Below, in pieces: positions 26,767 through 34,155 of a stretch of DNA of 64,000 bases (positions are counted from its first letter, which is position 1; each line of letters starts with the position of its first letter). The notes beneath the pieces are model-generated. The model saw nothing but the letters and a program-made list of their open reading frames with translations. It searched no databases and was not told the DNA's origin. The DNA lies in contig NZ_WAAU01000029.1 of the NCBI RefSeq assembly GCF_008806755.1, positions 60,640 to 124,639 on the forward strand, read 5' to 3'. This DNA is from Tenacibaculum aiptasiae (GTDB lineage: Bacteria > Bacteroidota > Bacteroidia > Flavobacteriales > Flavobacteriaceae). The translations under genes and the position numbers were made by a program.

Positions 26767-26790
26767 GCATTTCAACTTGTTTATATGCGG
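26767..26790 (-). repeat. attC-like right half-site
   Basis: Minus strand: L' GCATATAAACAA followed by R' GTTGAAATGC. The same CATATAAACAAGTT string occurs at 28351-28374, and close variants lie near 29785 and 31080. The left half of this site was not identified; the DNA to its right is the duplicated non-coding block. Confidence 0.45.
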
Positions 26791-27067
26791 AACTTTATTC
26801 CTTTTATTTACCCATTTTGGGTGGGCTATGCGGAACTTTTAGTTCTTAATAGTCTACTTATGTAACAGCTATTTAGTGCTAAAGTAAGTATAACCTATAG
26901 CATTCTTTTACGGGTATCAGTTAAGAATGTATTACTTCGTATTGTATTTAAAAATAAAAGGAATAGGGGACTATTGCTTTCACAATTTTTACGAGTTAAA
27001 TGTACTAATTCTATGTTAGTATTACAAATAAGTTAAGTATGAGAGCTTGTATTTTTATTTTAGTGTT

Positions 27068-27168
27068 ATTCACTCGTACGAGTGAGCAACACTCACAGCC
27101 TCGAGTGAGTAACTTTCACAGGTACGGGTGAGTAAAGCTCACTCGCTCGAGTGAGCAATGCTCACGAG
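27068..27168. repeat. Run of short CTCGAGTGAG-type palindromes
   Basis: Successive short palindromes (CACTCGTACGAGTG, GTGAGCAACACTCAC, CTCACTCGCTCGAGTGAG, GTGAGCAATGCTCAC) sharing the words CTCGAGTGAG and GTGAGCAA. Copy B of the duplicated block has only a short version at 28608-28640, so the run has expanded or shrunk. Confidence 0.7.
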
Positions 27169-27210
27169 ATTGATGCTGTGGTATTGATTAATTTTTTAAT
27201 TAAAACTAAG

Positions 27211-27463
27211 TTTTGACTAAGAAAGGTTGTGGCCGTTTTTCTTTTTTTATAAACAAATACACAACTCCAAATATACCTGCTAAGAATGTTATTATAAAAC
27301 CTGTTTTTGAATGACTTTTAGCTTGATTAATGTTGAATAAAATATTTCCTTTATTGTCTGAAATTTGAAATATCATTGGTTCATATTCGTTTTTTTAATC
27401 TAGATTTTAACTCTACCTGAAATTGTCAATTTCTTTTTAATTATTTCAAAAGTACCATCCTCT
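27211..27463 (-). pseudogene. Broken copy of the 171-residue membrane protein gene
   Basis: It matches the last ~80 codons of the intact gene at 28687-29202 (KKKLTISGGVKIW..., FNVNQAKSHSKTGFIITFLAGIFG). The Trp codon of KIWIKK is TAG here, seven bases are missing just after, and small indels break the C-terminal helix. The N-terminal half is absent. Confidence 0.8.
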
Positions 27464-27650
27464 TTAACTATTAATACCTGAACCATCTCTTACATATTCA
27501 TCACCAATATGAAGTAATAAAGAATATCTACTAGTAGGGTTTCTCATTTCTACAATACACCACCCTGTTTCATTACTTGGGTAATATTTAGTACTAGTAC
27601 CACCAATAAAAAACTGTACCCAATTGGCATTAATATGTTTATTAAACAGT
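27464..27650 (-). pseudogene. C-terminal gene fragment A
   Basis: An open stretch without a start codon: NKHINANWVQFFIGGTSTK, YYPSNETGWCIVEMRNPTSR, LLLHIGDEYVRDGSG. It repeats, at about 80% identity, the fragment at 28112-28327. It looks like the end of a larger protein, perhaps a toxin or RHS-type C-terminus, but the family is not certain. Confidence 0.6.
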
Positions 27651-27659
27651 CTTATATTT

Positions 27660-28040
27660 TTATTCTACTCTATAAAAATCGAATTCATCTCTTAAATCCT
27701 CATTAAATCTAATAGTATTTAACCTGTAAATCCCATTTTCAGTAAAATATTTTAAGTATGTAGGACTAACCTTATGCATTAGTTTTAAATTTTTAAAGTA
27801 TATGTCGCATGATTCTTTTGAGAATTTCCATTTTCCTTTATTTTTTTTAATTAAATTTTCTTTTGTATATATCTGTTCAAACACCCCACCTTCTTTAATA
27901 ATTAAAAGGTTCGAGGCTTCTTTATCATATATATTTTTATAAACCCCAACTATAGGTAAAGTATTATTGCAATTATCTCCTTTAAAATATTTACAACCTA
28001 AAAACAAAAAAAGGCAAAAGAATATTGTTATATATTTCAT
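27660..28040 (-). CDS. Small lipoprotein, unknown function
   Basis: A 126-residue protein with lipobox FLGC (Cys16), then NTLPIVGVYKNIYDKEASNLLII, FEQIYTKENLIKKNKGKWKFS and a C-terminal beta-rich part. This resembles small lipocalin-like periplasmic lipoproteins, but the family is not recognised. It lies between the two copies of the duplicated gene fragment, possibly as a partner (immunity-like) gene. Confidence 0.7.
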   Translation of the reverse strand: MKYITIFFCLFLFLGCKYFKGDNCNNTLPIVGVYKNIYDKEASNLLIIKEGGVFEQIYTKENLIKKNKGKWKFSKESCDIYFKNLKLMHKVSPTYLKYFTENGIYRLNTIRFNEDLRDEFDFYRVE

Positions 28041-28111
28041 AATTAATTGATTTTTAATTTAAATCTAAAAACTTGTTCTATTGTAGATAATGGAATGTTA
28101 CCATAAACTTT

Positions 28112-28327
28112 TCAATCATAATTTTCTCCTATGTGTAATAGAAGAGAATTTCTACTAGTAGGATTTCTTATTTCTACAATAATCGACCCAGTTTCATTAC
28201 TTGGGTACTATTTAGTACTAGTACCTCCCACAAAAAACTGTACCCAATTGGCATTAATATGTTTATTAAACGAGTCTATAACCCTTGTATGATCTGGGCT
28301 AAAAGCATAGCCTCCATCTAAATTCAT
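28112..28327 (-). pseudogene. C-terminal gene fragment B with in-frame TAG
   Basis: The frame opens MNLDGGYAFSPDHTRVIDSF and runs 72 codons, with a TAG as codon 40 where copy A has TAT (Tyr). Downstream the frame continues YPSNETGSIIVEIRNPTSR to TGA. It is the homologue of fragment A and cannot make the full product without readthrough. Confidence 0.6.
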
Positions 28328-28350
28328 TTGCAGTTTTATTGAGTGAATAT

Positions 28351-28374
28351 GAACCACAACTTGTTTATATGCGT
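28351..28374 (-). repeat. attC-like right half-site, second copy
   Basis: Minus strand: GCATATAAACAA followed by GTTGTGGTTC. Compare 26767-26790. CCACAAC boxes complementary to GTTGTGG occur at 27227 and 28698, at the 3' ends of the duplicated genes. Confidence 0.4.
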
Positions 28375-28945
28375 AACTTTTAGTTCTTAATAGCTTACTT
28401 GTTTAACAGCTATTTAGTGCTAAAGTAGGTATAACCCATAGCATTTTTTTATGGGTATCCGTTAAGAATATATAACTTCGTATTGTATTTAAAAATAAAA
28501 GAAATAGGGGACTATTGCTTTCACAATTTTAGCAAGCTAAATCTACTAAATCTATGTTAGTATTACAAATGAGTTAAGTATGAGAGCTTGTATTTTTATC
28601 TTAGTGTTACTCGCTCGCTCGAGTGAGCAATGCTCACGAGATTGATACTGAAAATGTTTGATTCTTTAATTAAAACTAAGTTTTGACTAAGAAAGGTTGT
28701 GGCCGTTTTTCTTTTTTTGATAAACAAATACACCAACTCCAAATATACCTGCTAAGAATGTTATTATAAAACCTGTTTTTGAATGACTTTTAGCTTGATT
28801 AACATTAAATAAAATATTTCCTTTATTGTCTGAAATTTGAAATATCGTTGGTTCATATTCGTTTATATCCGTTTTTTTAATCCAGATTTTAACTCCACCT
28901 GAAATTGTCAATTTCTTTTTAATTATTTCAAAAGTTTCATTCCTT
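28370..28945. repeat. Direct repeat block, copy B
   Basis: Partner of the block at 26828-27470, about 1.5 kb away. The first ~310 bases (to 28686) are non-coding; the remainder is the 3' part of the intact membrane-protein gene. Many single-base differences and small indels show the duplication is not recent. Confidence 0.8.
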
Positions 28946-29202
28946 CTTTTTTGACTAATATTTTCCATTAGATAATAATTCCTAGAATCGTTTTTAACTT
29001 TTATAAATAACTCAGATTTTGTACTCTTAGCACCTCTAGATGAAACTCTTCGATAGAATATTTCAATATTCTCAACTTGACCAGATTCAACTGTTAAGGA
29101 TTTTTTTTGAGTGAAAAGTGTTGGTGCAAAAAAATAGAATCCACATAGTAAATTTACAATTCCAAAAATTAGGAATTTCTCAGAATATATTTTTTTATTC
29201 AT
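28687..29202 (-). CDS. Membrane protein with N- and C-terminal helices, unknown function
   Basis: A 171-residue protein. One membrane helix is near residues 10-28 (FLIFGIVNLLCGFYFFAP) and one near the end (TGFIITFLAGIFGVGVFVYQ), around a ~115-residue soluble domain. The layout resembles DUF3592-type proteins but I cannot confirm it. A broken copy lies at 27211. The start follows a truncated attC-like half-site by about 20 bases. Confidence 0.75.
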   Translation of the reverse strand: MNKKIYSEKFLIFGIVNLLCGFYFFAPTLFTQKKSLTVESGQVENIEIFYRRVSSRGAKSTKSELFIKVKNDSRNYYLMENISQKRRNETFEIIKKKLTISGGVKIWIKKTDINEYEPTIFQISDNKGNILFNVNQAKSHSKTGFIITFLAGIFGVGVFVYQKKKNGHNLS

Positions 29203-29223
29203 TTAATTTTTCATTGTAATTGG

Positions 29224-29243
29224 GGTTATACATTGTTATCTGG
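29224..29243 (-). repeat. attC-like left half-site
   Basis: Minus strand: CCAGATAAC (R'') then GTATAACC (L''), followed by CCAATTAC as in sites 2 and 3, but the L'/R' half is missing. The gene starting upstream at 29735 has GTTATCC at its own 5' border, compatible with R'' GATAAC. Confidence 0.5.
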
Positions 29244-29249
29244 TACTTT

Positions 29250-29735
29250 TTAATCAATTATAATTATTCCTTCATTTAATAATTTATATGAATTATAAAT
29301 ATGATCAAACCCTTTATTTATTTCCCATTCTATTTTGAATATAAATGAAATGTAATCACCAATAAAAGGTCTAGATTTTCGATACATTTCTGGGTGTTTA
29401 TATTCCATTCGTATATTTAGTTTATCATTCTTTTTCAATTTATAAAAGTTAAAAACTGAATTTGAGTTTAGGTATTTAAGTATCAAATCTGCTGATAATC
29501 CATTGTTTAATGAATTTGAGGGAGGAAGAGGGAAGAATTCAGAGTTCAATGGATTGTCTTCTGCTGGCTGTAAGTATTTAAATAAAGTCCATTTTAACAC
29601 TGTTTCTTGATATTCATTTCTATTCAACTTAAGTTTTTTCCTTTTAGAATTCTTATTATGAATTATCTTCTTTGCAATAGTTAAACTTTCGTTTTTGTCA
29701 ACTATAAAATTTAGTTTTAATTCAGGATTTGACAT
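29250..29735 (-). CDS. Accessory protein, 161 residues, unknown function
   Basis: A soluble, Lys/Asn-rich protein. NSKRKKLKLNRNEYQETVLKW and YLQPAEDNPLNSEFFPLPPS are its most distinctive parts. It has no signal peptide and no recognised family. It is flanked by half attC-like sites, so probably a former cassette. Confidence 0.65.
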   Translation of the reverse strand: MSNPELKLNFIVDKNESLTIAKKIIHNKNSKRKKLKLNRNEYQETVLKWTLFKYLQPAEDNPLNSEFFPLPPSNSLNNGLSADLILKYLNSNSVFNFYKLKKNDKLNIRMEYKHPEMYRKSRPFIGDYISFIFKIEWEINKGFDHIYNSYKLLNEGIIIID

Positions 29736-29791
29736 TTTACTTTTTTTAGTTCTAATTATATGTAGGATAACTTGTTTATAATAGAGGAAGA

Positions 29792-30406
29792 TTACTTTAA
29801 ATTCTCAAGGTCATTCTTAAAAATTATTTCAAATTTTTCTTTAATATCTTGTCTGTTGTCTCCGATTAAATTACAAATGAACTCTCTAATTGTTAGTACA
29901 TTTGTATCAATTGACGGTTTCTCTTTTTTAAAAAAATGCCCGAATGCATGATCAAAACCTGCTACAATTAAGATTCCAATTAAAAAAAGAGCGACAAAGA
30001 GTTTAGGATAAGCTAATGAGAAAAGCATAAGAATTTCTTCTTTAGAAACAATTATTGCATAGACAAGCCAAGGTAAAAGAAAAGCACCTAGAATAAGCAA
30101 AGAATATAAAAACAATTTATCGTTCTCCTTAAGAGGTAGAGGAATTTGGCTTTTTATTGTATTATAAATTTTAAATCTGTCTTTGTTGGCAATTCTTTTG
30201 TCTAAAAAAGAATCGAGAGATGCTTCCTTTTTAAAATCATCTCGTTCTTTCAAAGAATTTAATATTCTTGATTTTAAAAATAAAAAAGCAAGATCATGAC
30301 GCAAAATGATATTGTTACGAATGCTTTCTAATTTTTGTTTACTTATGGGAAAAACAAAATTGTGTTTTTTTTCAAGCTCTTTTATGTTTTCTGGATAAGT
30401 TCTCAT
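29792..30406 (-). CDS. Accessory membrane protein, 204 residues, unknown function
   Basis: The N-terminal ~95 residues are charged and helical. Two membrane helices follow (LFLYSLLILGAFLLPWLVYAI and LFVALFLIGILIVAGFDHAF), then a charged C-terminal tail (QDIKEKFEIIFKNDLENLK). Not recognised. Confidence 0.65.
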   Translation of the reverse strand: MRTYPENIKELEKKHNFVFPISKQKLESIRNNIILRHDLAFLFLKSRILNSLKERDDFKKEASLDSFLDKRIANKDRFKIYNTIKSQIPLPLKENDKLFLYSLLILGAFLLPWLVYAIIVSKEEILMLFSLAYPKLFVALFLIGILIVAGFDHAFGHFFKKEKPSIDTNVLTIREFICNLIGDNRQDIKEKFEIIFKNDLENLK

Positions 30407-30502
30407 TTAATAGTCTTGGTTAAAAATGAAATAGAATATTTTTAAATTAAGCATTTGTTGTAATTTCGAACAGATTTTTAGCTAGTTGCGTCTATCATAA
30501 TC

Positions 30503-30528
30503 GTTGGTTATACATTGTTATATTCTGG
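30503..30528 (-). repeat. attC-like left half-site
   Basis: Minus strand: CCAGAATATAAC (R'') then AATGTATAACC (L''), the same AACAATGTATAACC core as sites 2, 3 and 5. The other half was not recognised in the following ~100 bases. It supplies the stop codon of the gene that ends here. Confidence 0.5.
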
Positions 30529-31047
30529 ATTTTTTCTAAATCCAAAGTATATACAAATCAATGCAATTAACATTATAAATCCATTTATTGTCCAAAATAC
30601 CCATTTAAACTCTCTTTCAAAGAGTAGTTCATAAGCTGGTCCCGGAACATTCGTTTGTATTCCGATATTTAAGATGTTTGGTTTCGAATTTGCATTGATT
30701 AATTTCATTTTCAATTCATATTCTTCTCCACGTATGCTTAAAAAACTATTATTTTCAAAAATTTCAATTGGTTTGTTATTCCTAAATATTTTAATGTCAT
30801 ATTCTATAGGGCTTAGTGAGTCAATATTTTCATAAGGCCTAGGATTTTCGAAACTAAAATTAATTATATAAGATGATTTAAAATCAGTTATAAATTTTTC
30901 TGATATTTCTAATTCCTTCTGGAAGGAATATTGTTCATTCAAAGCTATAAAATTTCGATTCGTTCTGTCAGGAATCAATTCAATAGTCCAATAAATGGAA
31001 ATCAAACTCAGAATGATAGCGATAGTTTTGAATATTCTTTTTGACAT
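30508..31047 (-). CDS. Accessory membrane-anchored protein, 179 residues, unknown function
   Basis: An N-terminal helix (MSKRIFKTIAIILSLISIYW), an extracytoplasmic domain of ~120 residues, and a C-terminal helix (WTINGFIMLIALICIYFGF). The end NNV-stop is encoded by the attC-like core, as in the gene at 24532. The start is set at ATG 31047; a longer frame to 31098 would start in repeat-like DNA. Not recognised. Confidence 0.65.
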   Translation of the reverse strand: MSKRIFKTIAIILSLISIYWTIELIPDRTNRNFIALNEQYSFQKELEISEKFITDFKSSYIINFSFENPRPYENIDSLSPIEYDIKIFRNNKPIEIFENNSFLSIRGEEYELKMKLINANSKPNILNIGIQTNVPGPAYELLFEREFKWVFWTINGFIMLIALICIYFGFRKNPEYNNV

Positions 31048-31171
31048 TGTTTGATTTAGTTTGTAGGTAATTTGTTTATATGAGGAATTTTTAGTCAACT
31101 TACATCATAATAGATCGATACTAAATGTATGTTGGTGTTGCAATTAATTATAGATACTGTTAATAATAGTT

Positions 31172-31321
31172 TTATTTAGCTACTAATTCTTTTCCATGAA
31201 AGGGACAAAAGTTCCAGTTTCCATTCATTTCATTGTTATCTACTGGACATTTCTTTTTATCTATAAGAGAAAAGAGCGGTAAATTCCAATTAAATTTATT
31301 TTGAGAATGTTTAATTATTAC
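31172..31321 (-). pseudogene. Fragment with zinc-ribbon-like end
   Basis: A ~49-codon open stretch with no good start, ending KKCPVDNNEMNGNWNFCPFHG and a stop. The CP...CPxHG spacing resembles a C-terminal zinc ribbon of a lost gene. It lies in the 340-base gap between 31048 and 31387, which otherwise holds only an attC-like GGTTATAC remnant near 31334. Confidence 0.35.
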
Positions 31322-31387
31322 GAATGGTCATGTATAACCATTTGATACGAGTTTTGTGTATGATTAATATTTTTGAGTTAAGCTCTA

Positions 31388-32047
31388 TTATGGATGTTTT
31401 TTATTGTAACTTATTTTTATTTGATTTAAACTCTCCATCTGACTTTCAAATCCTTTAAATGATTTTTCTAAATCATAAGAATACTTGTTGGATATCCAAT
31501 TTTTATATAAATCCAAATATTTTTCTATTTCATTTGTTCCATTAAGTTGATCAGTCCATTTTAGAGCAGACATTGCGTCTGTTTGGTCGAAATATAAATG
31601 CTTCTGAGTTAAGTAATAGTCAAGATATTTTTTTAAGTATTCAATTCCCTTTTGGGTATTGAAAGAAGCTAAAGTTAAACAATAGCCTGTTCCAGCATAA
31701 CAAACTTGACTTTTTAAAAGGTGAGTTCCAATGATATCTTCAACTTCTTTTAAATCCATTATCATAGAAAAATATGCTCCGACTATTCGTGTTCTCCAAT
31801 TAAAATCGCCAAGTAAACCCCTAACCACTTCAGTATTCAAATCGGCTTTTATCGGTTCAAGTTTTTCTATAAATTCATTTGTATTATTTATTTGAAACAT
31901 ATAAAATGGGACACACCATTTTTTTATAAAATCAACTTCGAGCTCTTTTTCGTTTGAGTAGTGTTCCAATTCCTCAAATGAACTTAAGTGTCTTATGGTT
32001 GCTCCAGCAGAATGTAATTCGATTTGTCTTTTTGTTTTTTCGTCCAT
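31388..32047 (-). CDS. DUF6000-like protein
   Basis: A 219-residue soluble protein. The central part LLGDFNWRTRIVGAYFSMIM, KSQVCYAGTGYCLTLASFN and LDYYLTQKHLYFDQTDAMSAL fits my memory of DUF6000, a family common near polymorphic-toxin and accessory loci. Function unknown; immunity is a guess. It stands alone in accessory DNA. Confidence 0.65.
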   Translation of the reverse strand: MDEKTKRQIELHSAGATIRHLSSFEELEHYSNEKELEVDFIKKWCVPFYMFQINNTNEFIEKLEPIKADLNTEVVRGLLGDFNWRTRIVGAYFSMIMDLKEVEDIIGTHLLKSQVCYAGTGYCLTLASFNTQKGIEYLKKYLDYYLTQKHLYFDQTDAMSALKWTDQLNGTNEIEKYLDLYKNWISNKYSYDLEKSFKGFESQMESLNQIKISYNKKHP

Positions 32048-32121
32048 TTTGTAAATTATTTACATTTGTTTGGCTTATGAGAGGTTACAAGCTTTTCTTG
32101 AAATGAATATCGTGTTAATGA

Positions 32122-32733
32122 TTAGCTTTTGTTTTTTCTTTTTGTAATTAATGCTAATGCATTTTTATAATTAGTTTCTAGTATTTTTTCTTGTCCAATT
32201 AACTCATTCATTAATATTTTAAAAACAATCACGTTTTCACTTACCAATTCTATTTTATGGACTTCACGTGAGGTTAATAAATTGATGATATCTTTTATTG
32301 TTCCTTTAATAAGGTTTTGTTGCTCGTAAACAGCAAAAAGTACTTGAGATTCCTCCAAAGAGATTCGATTGGTAATTTTGTCTTCCTTAGCAACTGCCCA
32401 GGCAATATCTTGAAAATGCTCTTGTATAATTCCTTTCGGAGCTATTTCTCCTATTGAAAAGTAAGCATTTTTGAAAAACTTTTGTTCGAGTATTTGTTTA
32501 TTGTCAGGTTGACTAATATTATTCATTATCTTTTCATGGTATCCAATGATGTTTTGTATAATTTTTCTATTGTTTTGGATTTCACTTTCGATATTTTGAA
32601 CTATCAATTCAGTCCTTTTAGCCTCATTTTTTTCATTTTTCCATTCGTTAATAAATAAAGCAATAAATACACTAAATATTATCATTGCTGACTCTAATAT
32701 AATGCTGTACCAGAATGATTTTCTTTTTGACAT
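32122..32733 (-). CDS. Membrane-anchored coiled-coil protein (DUF6090-like)
   Basis: A 203-residue protein. A basic start (MSKRKSFWYSIILESAMIIF) leads into one membrane helix with the INEWKNEKNE motif typical of the flavobacterial DUF6090-like family, followed by a long helical domain. Function unknown. Confidence 0.65.
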   Translation of the reverse strand: MSKRKSFWYSIILESAMIIFSVFIALFINEWKNEKNEAKRTELIVQNIESEIQNNRKIIQNIIGYHEKIMNNISQPDNKQILEQKFFKNAYFSIGEIAPKGIIQEHFQDIAWAVAKEDKITNRISLEESQVLFAVYEQQNLIKGTIKDIINLLTSREVHKIELVSENVIVFKILMNELIGQEKILETNYKNALALITKRKNKS

Positions 32734-32816
32734 AAGGTTGTTTTAAAATAAAGTTAATTGGTTTAAAAGGGAACTATGGTTCTTTTTTCAGTTTTAGGAG
32801 CTTAATGTATATACTT

Positions 32817-33296
32817 TTATATTGCTTCATATTTGTTTCCAACAAACTTTAATTTCTTAACACATTCATTCAAACAATCAGCAAATTGTGTTTTCCATAT
32901 TGTTAATTCGGTAAAACTACCATCCTTTTTAACAATTCTATAACTACCTATTCGAAAATACATCTTAAATCGAAATAACTTAATTTTAATTTTTGATTTA
33001 CTTTCAATTATTTCCTCTCCATTGATAAATTCCATATAATCAAATCTATCAATATCTTTTCCTAATATTTTAGTAAGTATGTTTTTATTGATAAAATAAA
33101 TGTACTTGGTTGTTATAAGAATTTTCCTTGATCTATTTAGTTTGATTGAAAGAACTTCTAATTCATTATCATCTAATATTATATTTTCTTTAAAATGATG
33201 ATTAGGATTGTCAAAAAAAGTGATTCCTCTTTCTTTACGATAGTACTCTAGCTTTTTTAAAATTTGCTTTTTGATATTTTCCTTTCTCTTTTTCAA
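32817..33296 (-). CDS. Accessory protein, 159 residues, unknown function
   Basis: A highly basic, soluble protein. The second half alternates short hydrophobic strands (RKILITTKYIYFINKNILT, KIKIKLFRFKMYFRIGSYRI), like a small beta-barrel or PH-type fold. It starts near TTG/ATG codons at 33296. Not recognised. Confidence 0.6.
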   Translation of the reverse strand: MKKRKENIKKQILKKLEYYRKERGITFFDNPNHHFKENIILDDNELEVLSIKLNRSRKILITTKYIYFINKNILTKILGKDIDRFDYMEFINGEEIIESKSKIKIKLFRFKMYFRIGSYRIVKKDGSFTELTIWKTQFADCLNECVKKLKFVGNKYEAI

Positions 33297-33324
33297 TGTT
33301 CTTTGGAGTTTAACTAGTATACTT

Positions 33325-33729
33325 TTAAAATAGTAAAGTTGTTAAAAAAGGGAGCATTAGTGTTGACAAGGTGAAGATTAAATCTCCAATATGTAAACCT
33401 CTGTAAGCAGCTTCGGCTGAATATGTTTCCATGTAACTTACCATTAGTGGTTCACTTTTAAATATTTTTAAAAATAATTGACGGAAAACCCAATAATAAA
33501 TCATGAAAAGTAGAGGAAAAAAAGTCCACTAGGCAGCATTTCCATTTGCCATTTGTAATGATTCCCTATCAATATTTAAATAACCAAATAAAGCTATCAA
33601 AATCGTTAGGAACAAAAGACTAAAATATATTTTCGGTTTTTTAAGAATCTTGTACGATAACCACAATATCAATTGTCCAATTGCCCCAGGTAATATGTAA
33701 GTTAGTTGATTATCTATCATAAACTTCAT
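33325..33729 (-). pseudogene. Small membrane protein gene split by an in-frame TAG
   Basis: The frame from 33729 encodes 66 residues with two membrane helices, then a TAG at 33529-33531. It continues open in the same phase for 67 codons (WTFFPLLFMIYYWVFRQLF ... AYRGLHIGDLIFTLSTLMLP) to a TAA at 33325. The joined product would be a ~134-residue protein with three or four membrane helices. A single nonsense change explains the split. Confidence 0.75.
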
Positions 33730-33748
33730 TGAAGGCTTAAACTATTGT

Positions 33749-34120
33749 TTACCAAATTTCAATAACTTCTGTAAACTCAGAGTCGCCTGTAACACTAATT
33801 TTTAAAGCAGAAGGGATAAAGCTTTTTCCTTTATATTCTGGATTAGCTGAGTAACTTAATTCTTTTCCTTCAATTAACAAATCTTCAATCATTTGATCGA
33901 ATCGCATTTTTAAAACACTAACAAATTCAGGAACATAAAGAGTGTTAATATTACTGTCTTCACCTCCAAATTCTACAGGTATTAGATGAATTTTAGTTAA
34001 TTCTCCTTTTTTAAATAAGTTGAAAGCCTTATCGTTGCTATCTATATCATTAAAATCAGGTCCATTGCTGCTTTTAGATTCTGCGCTTTTTTTCTTTTTA
34101 AACCATTTAAACATTTTCAA
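33749..34120 (-). CDS. Accessory protein, 123 residues, unknown function
   Basis: A basic N-terminus (MFKWFKKKKS) and an acidic body with LTKIHLIPVEFGGEDSNINT and a C-terminal beta-rich end. It lies 19 bases upstream of the split membrane gene on the same strand. Not recognised; it may be immunity-like. Confidence 0.65.
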   Translation of the reverse strand: MKMFKWFKKKKSAESKSSNGPDFNDIDSNDKAFNLFKKGELTKIHLIPVEFGGEDSNINTLYVPEFVSVLKMRFDQMIEDLLIEGKELSYSANPEYKGKSFIPSALKISVTGDSEFTEVIEIW

Positions 34121-34155
34121 TTTGTTTTATATTATTAAAGTTTGATTAACAAGTT

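Larger units (their letters stand above)
21708..26776 (-). mobile_element. Integron-like cassette array without integrase (CALIN-like)
   Basis: Seven short cassettes, with all genes on the minus strand, are separated by imperfect palindromes of 60-140 bases. Read on the minus strand each separator starts with a box ending in AAC (R'') and ends with a box starting GTT (R'). The box sequences vary, but each cassette's opening R' is the complement of its own closing R'': GTTGTGCTTA/TAAGCACAAC, GTTGGCAATA/TATTGCCAAC and GTTGTAGCCA/TGGCTACAAC at 10/10, and the others at 7-9 matches. That is the expected footprint of integron cassette insertion. No integrase or attI is visible, and the boxes only partly fit the GTTRRRY consensus. 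Confidence 0.72.
26828..27470. repeat. Direct repeat block, copy A
   Basis: Long direct repeat of the block at 28370-28945. Shared landmarks are CTTTTAGTTCTTAATAG, GCTATTTAGTGCTAAAGTA, CGTATTGTATTTAAAAATAA, GAGAGCTTGTATTTTTAT and AGTTTTGACTAAGAAAGG. The first ~370 bases (to 27210) hold no convincing gene. Copy A has a longer run of CTCGAGTGAG palindromes than copy B, and its gene is broken whereas B's is intact. Confidence 0.8.

Noticed and set aside
27068..27168. CRISPR array
   Set aside because: The repeated words are short palindromes without unique, equal-length spacers, and no cas genes are present.
23794..33729. Stop-codon reassignment or programmed readthrough at the in-frame TAA/TAG codons
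   Set aside because: Elsewhere in the window genes end normally at TAA, TAG and TGA. Only genes in the decaying accessory region show the pattern, and one has a duplicate with a sense codon at the same place, so plain nonsense mutation is simpler.
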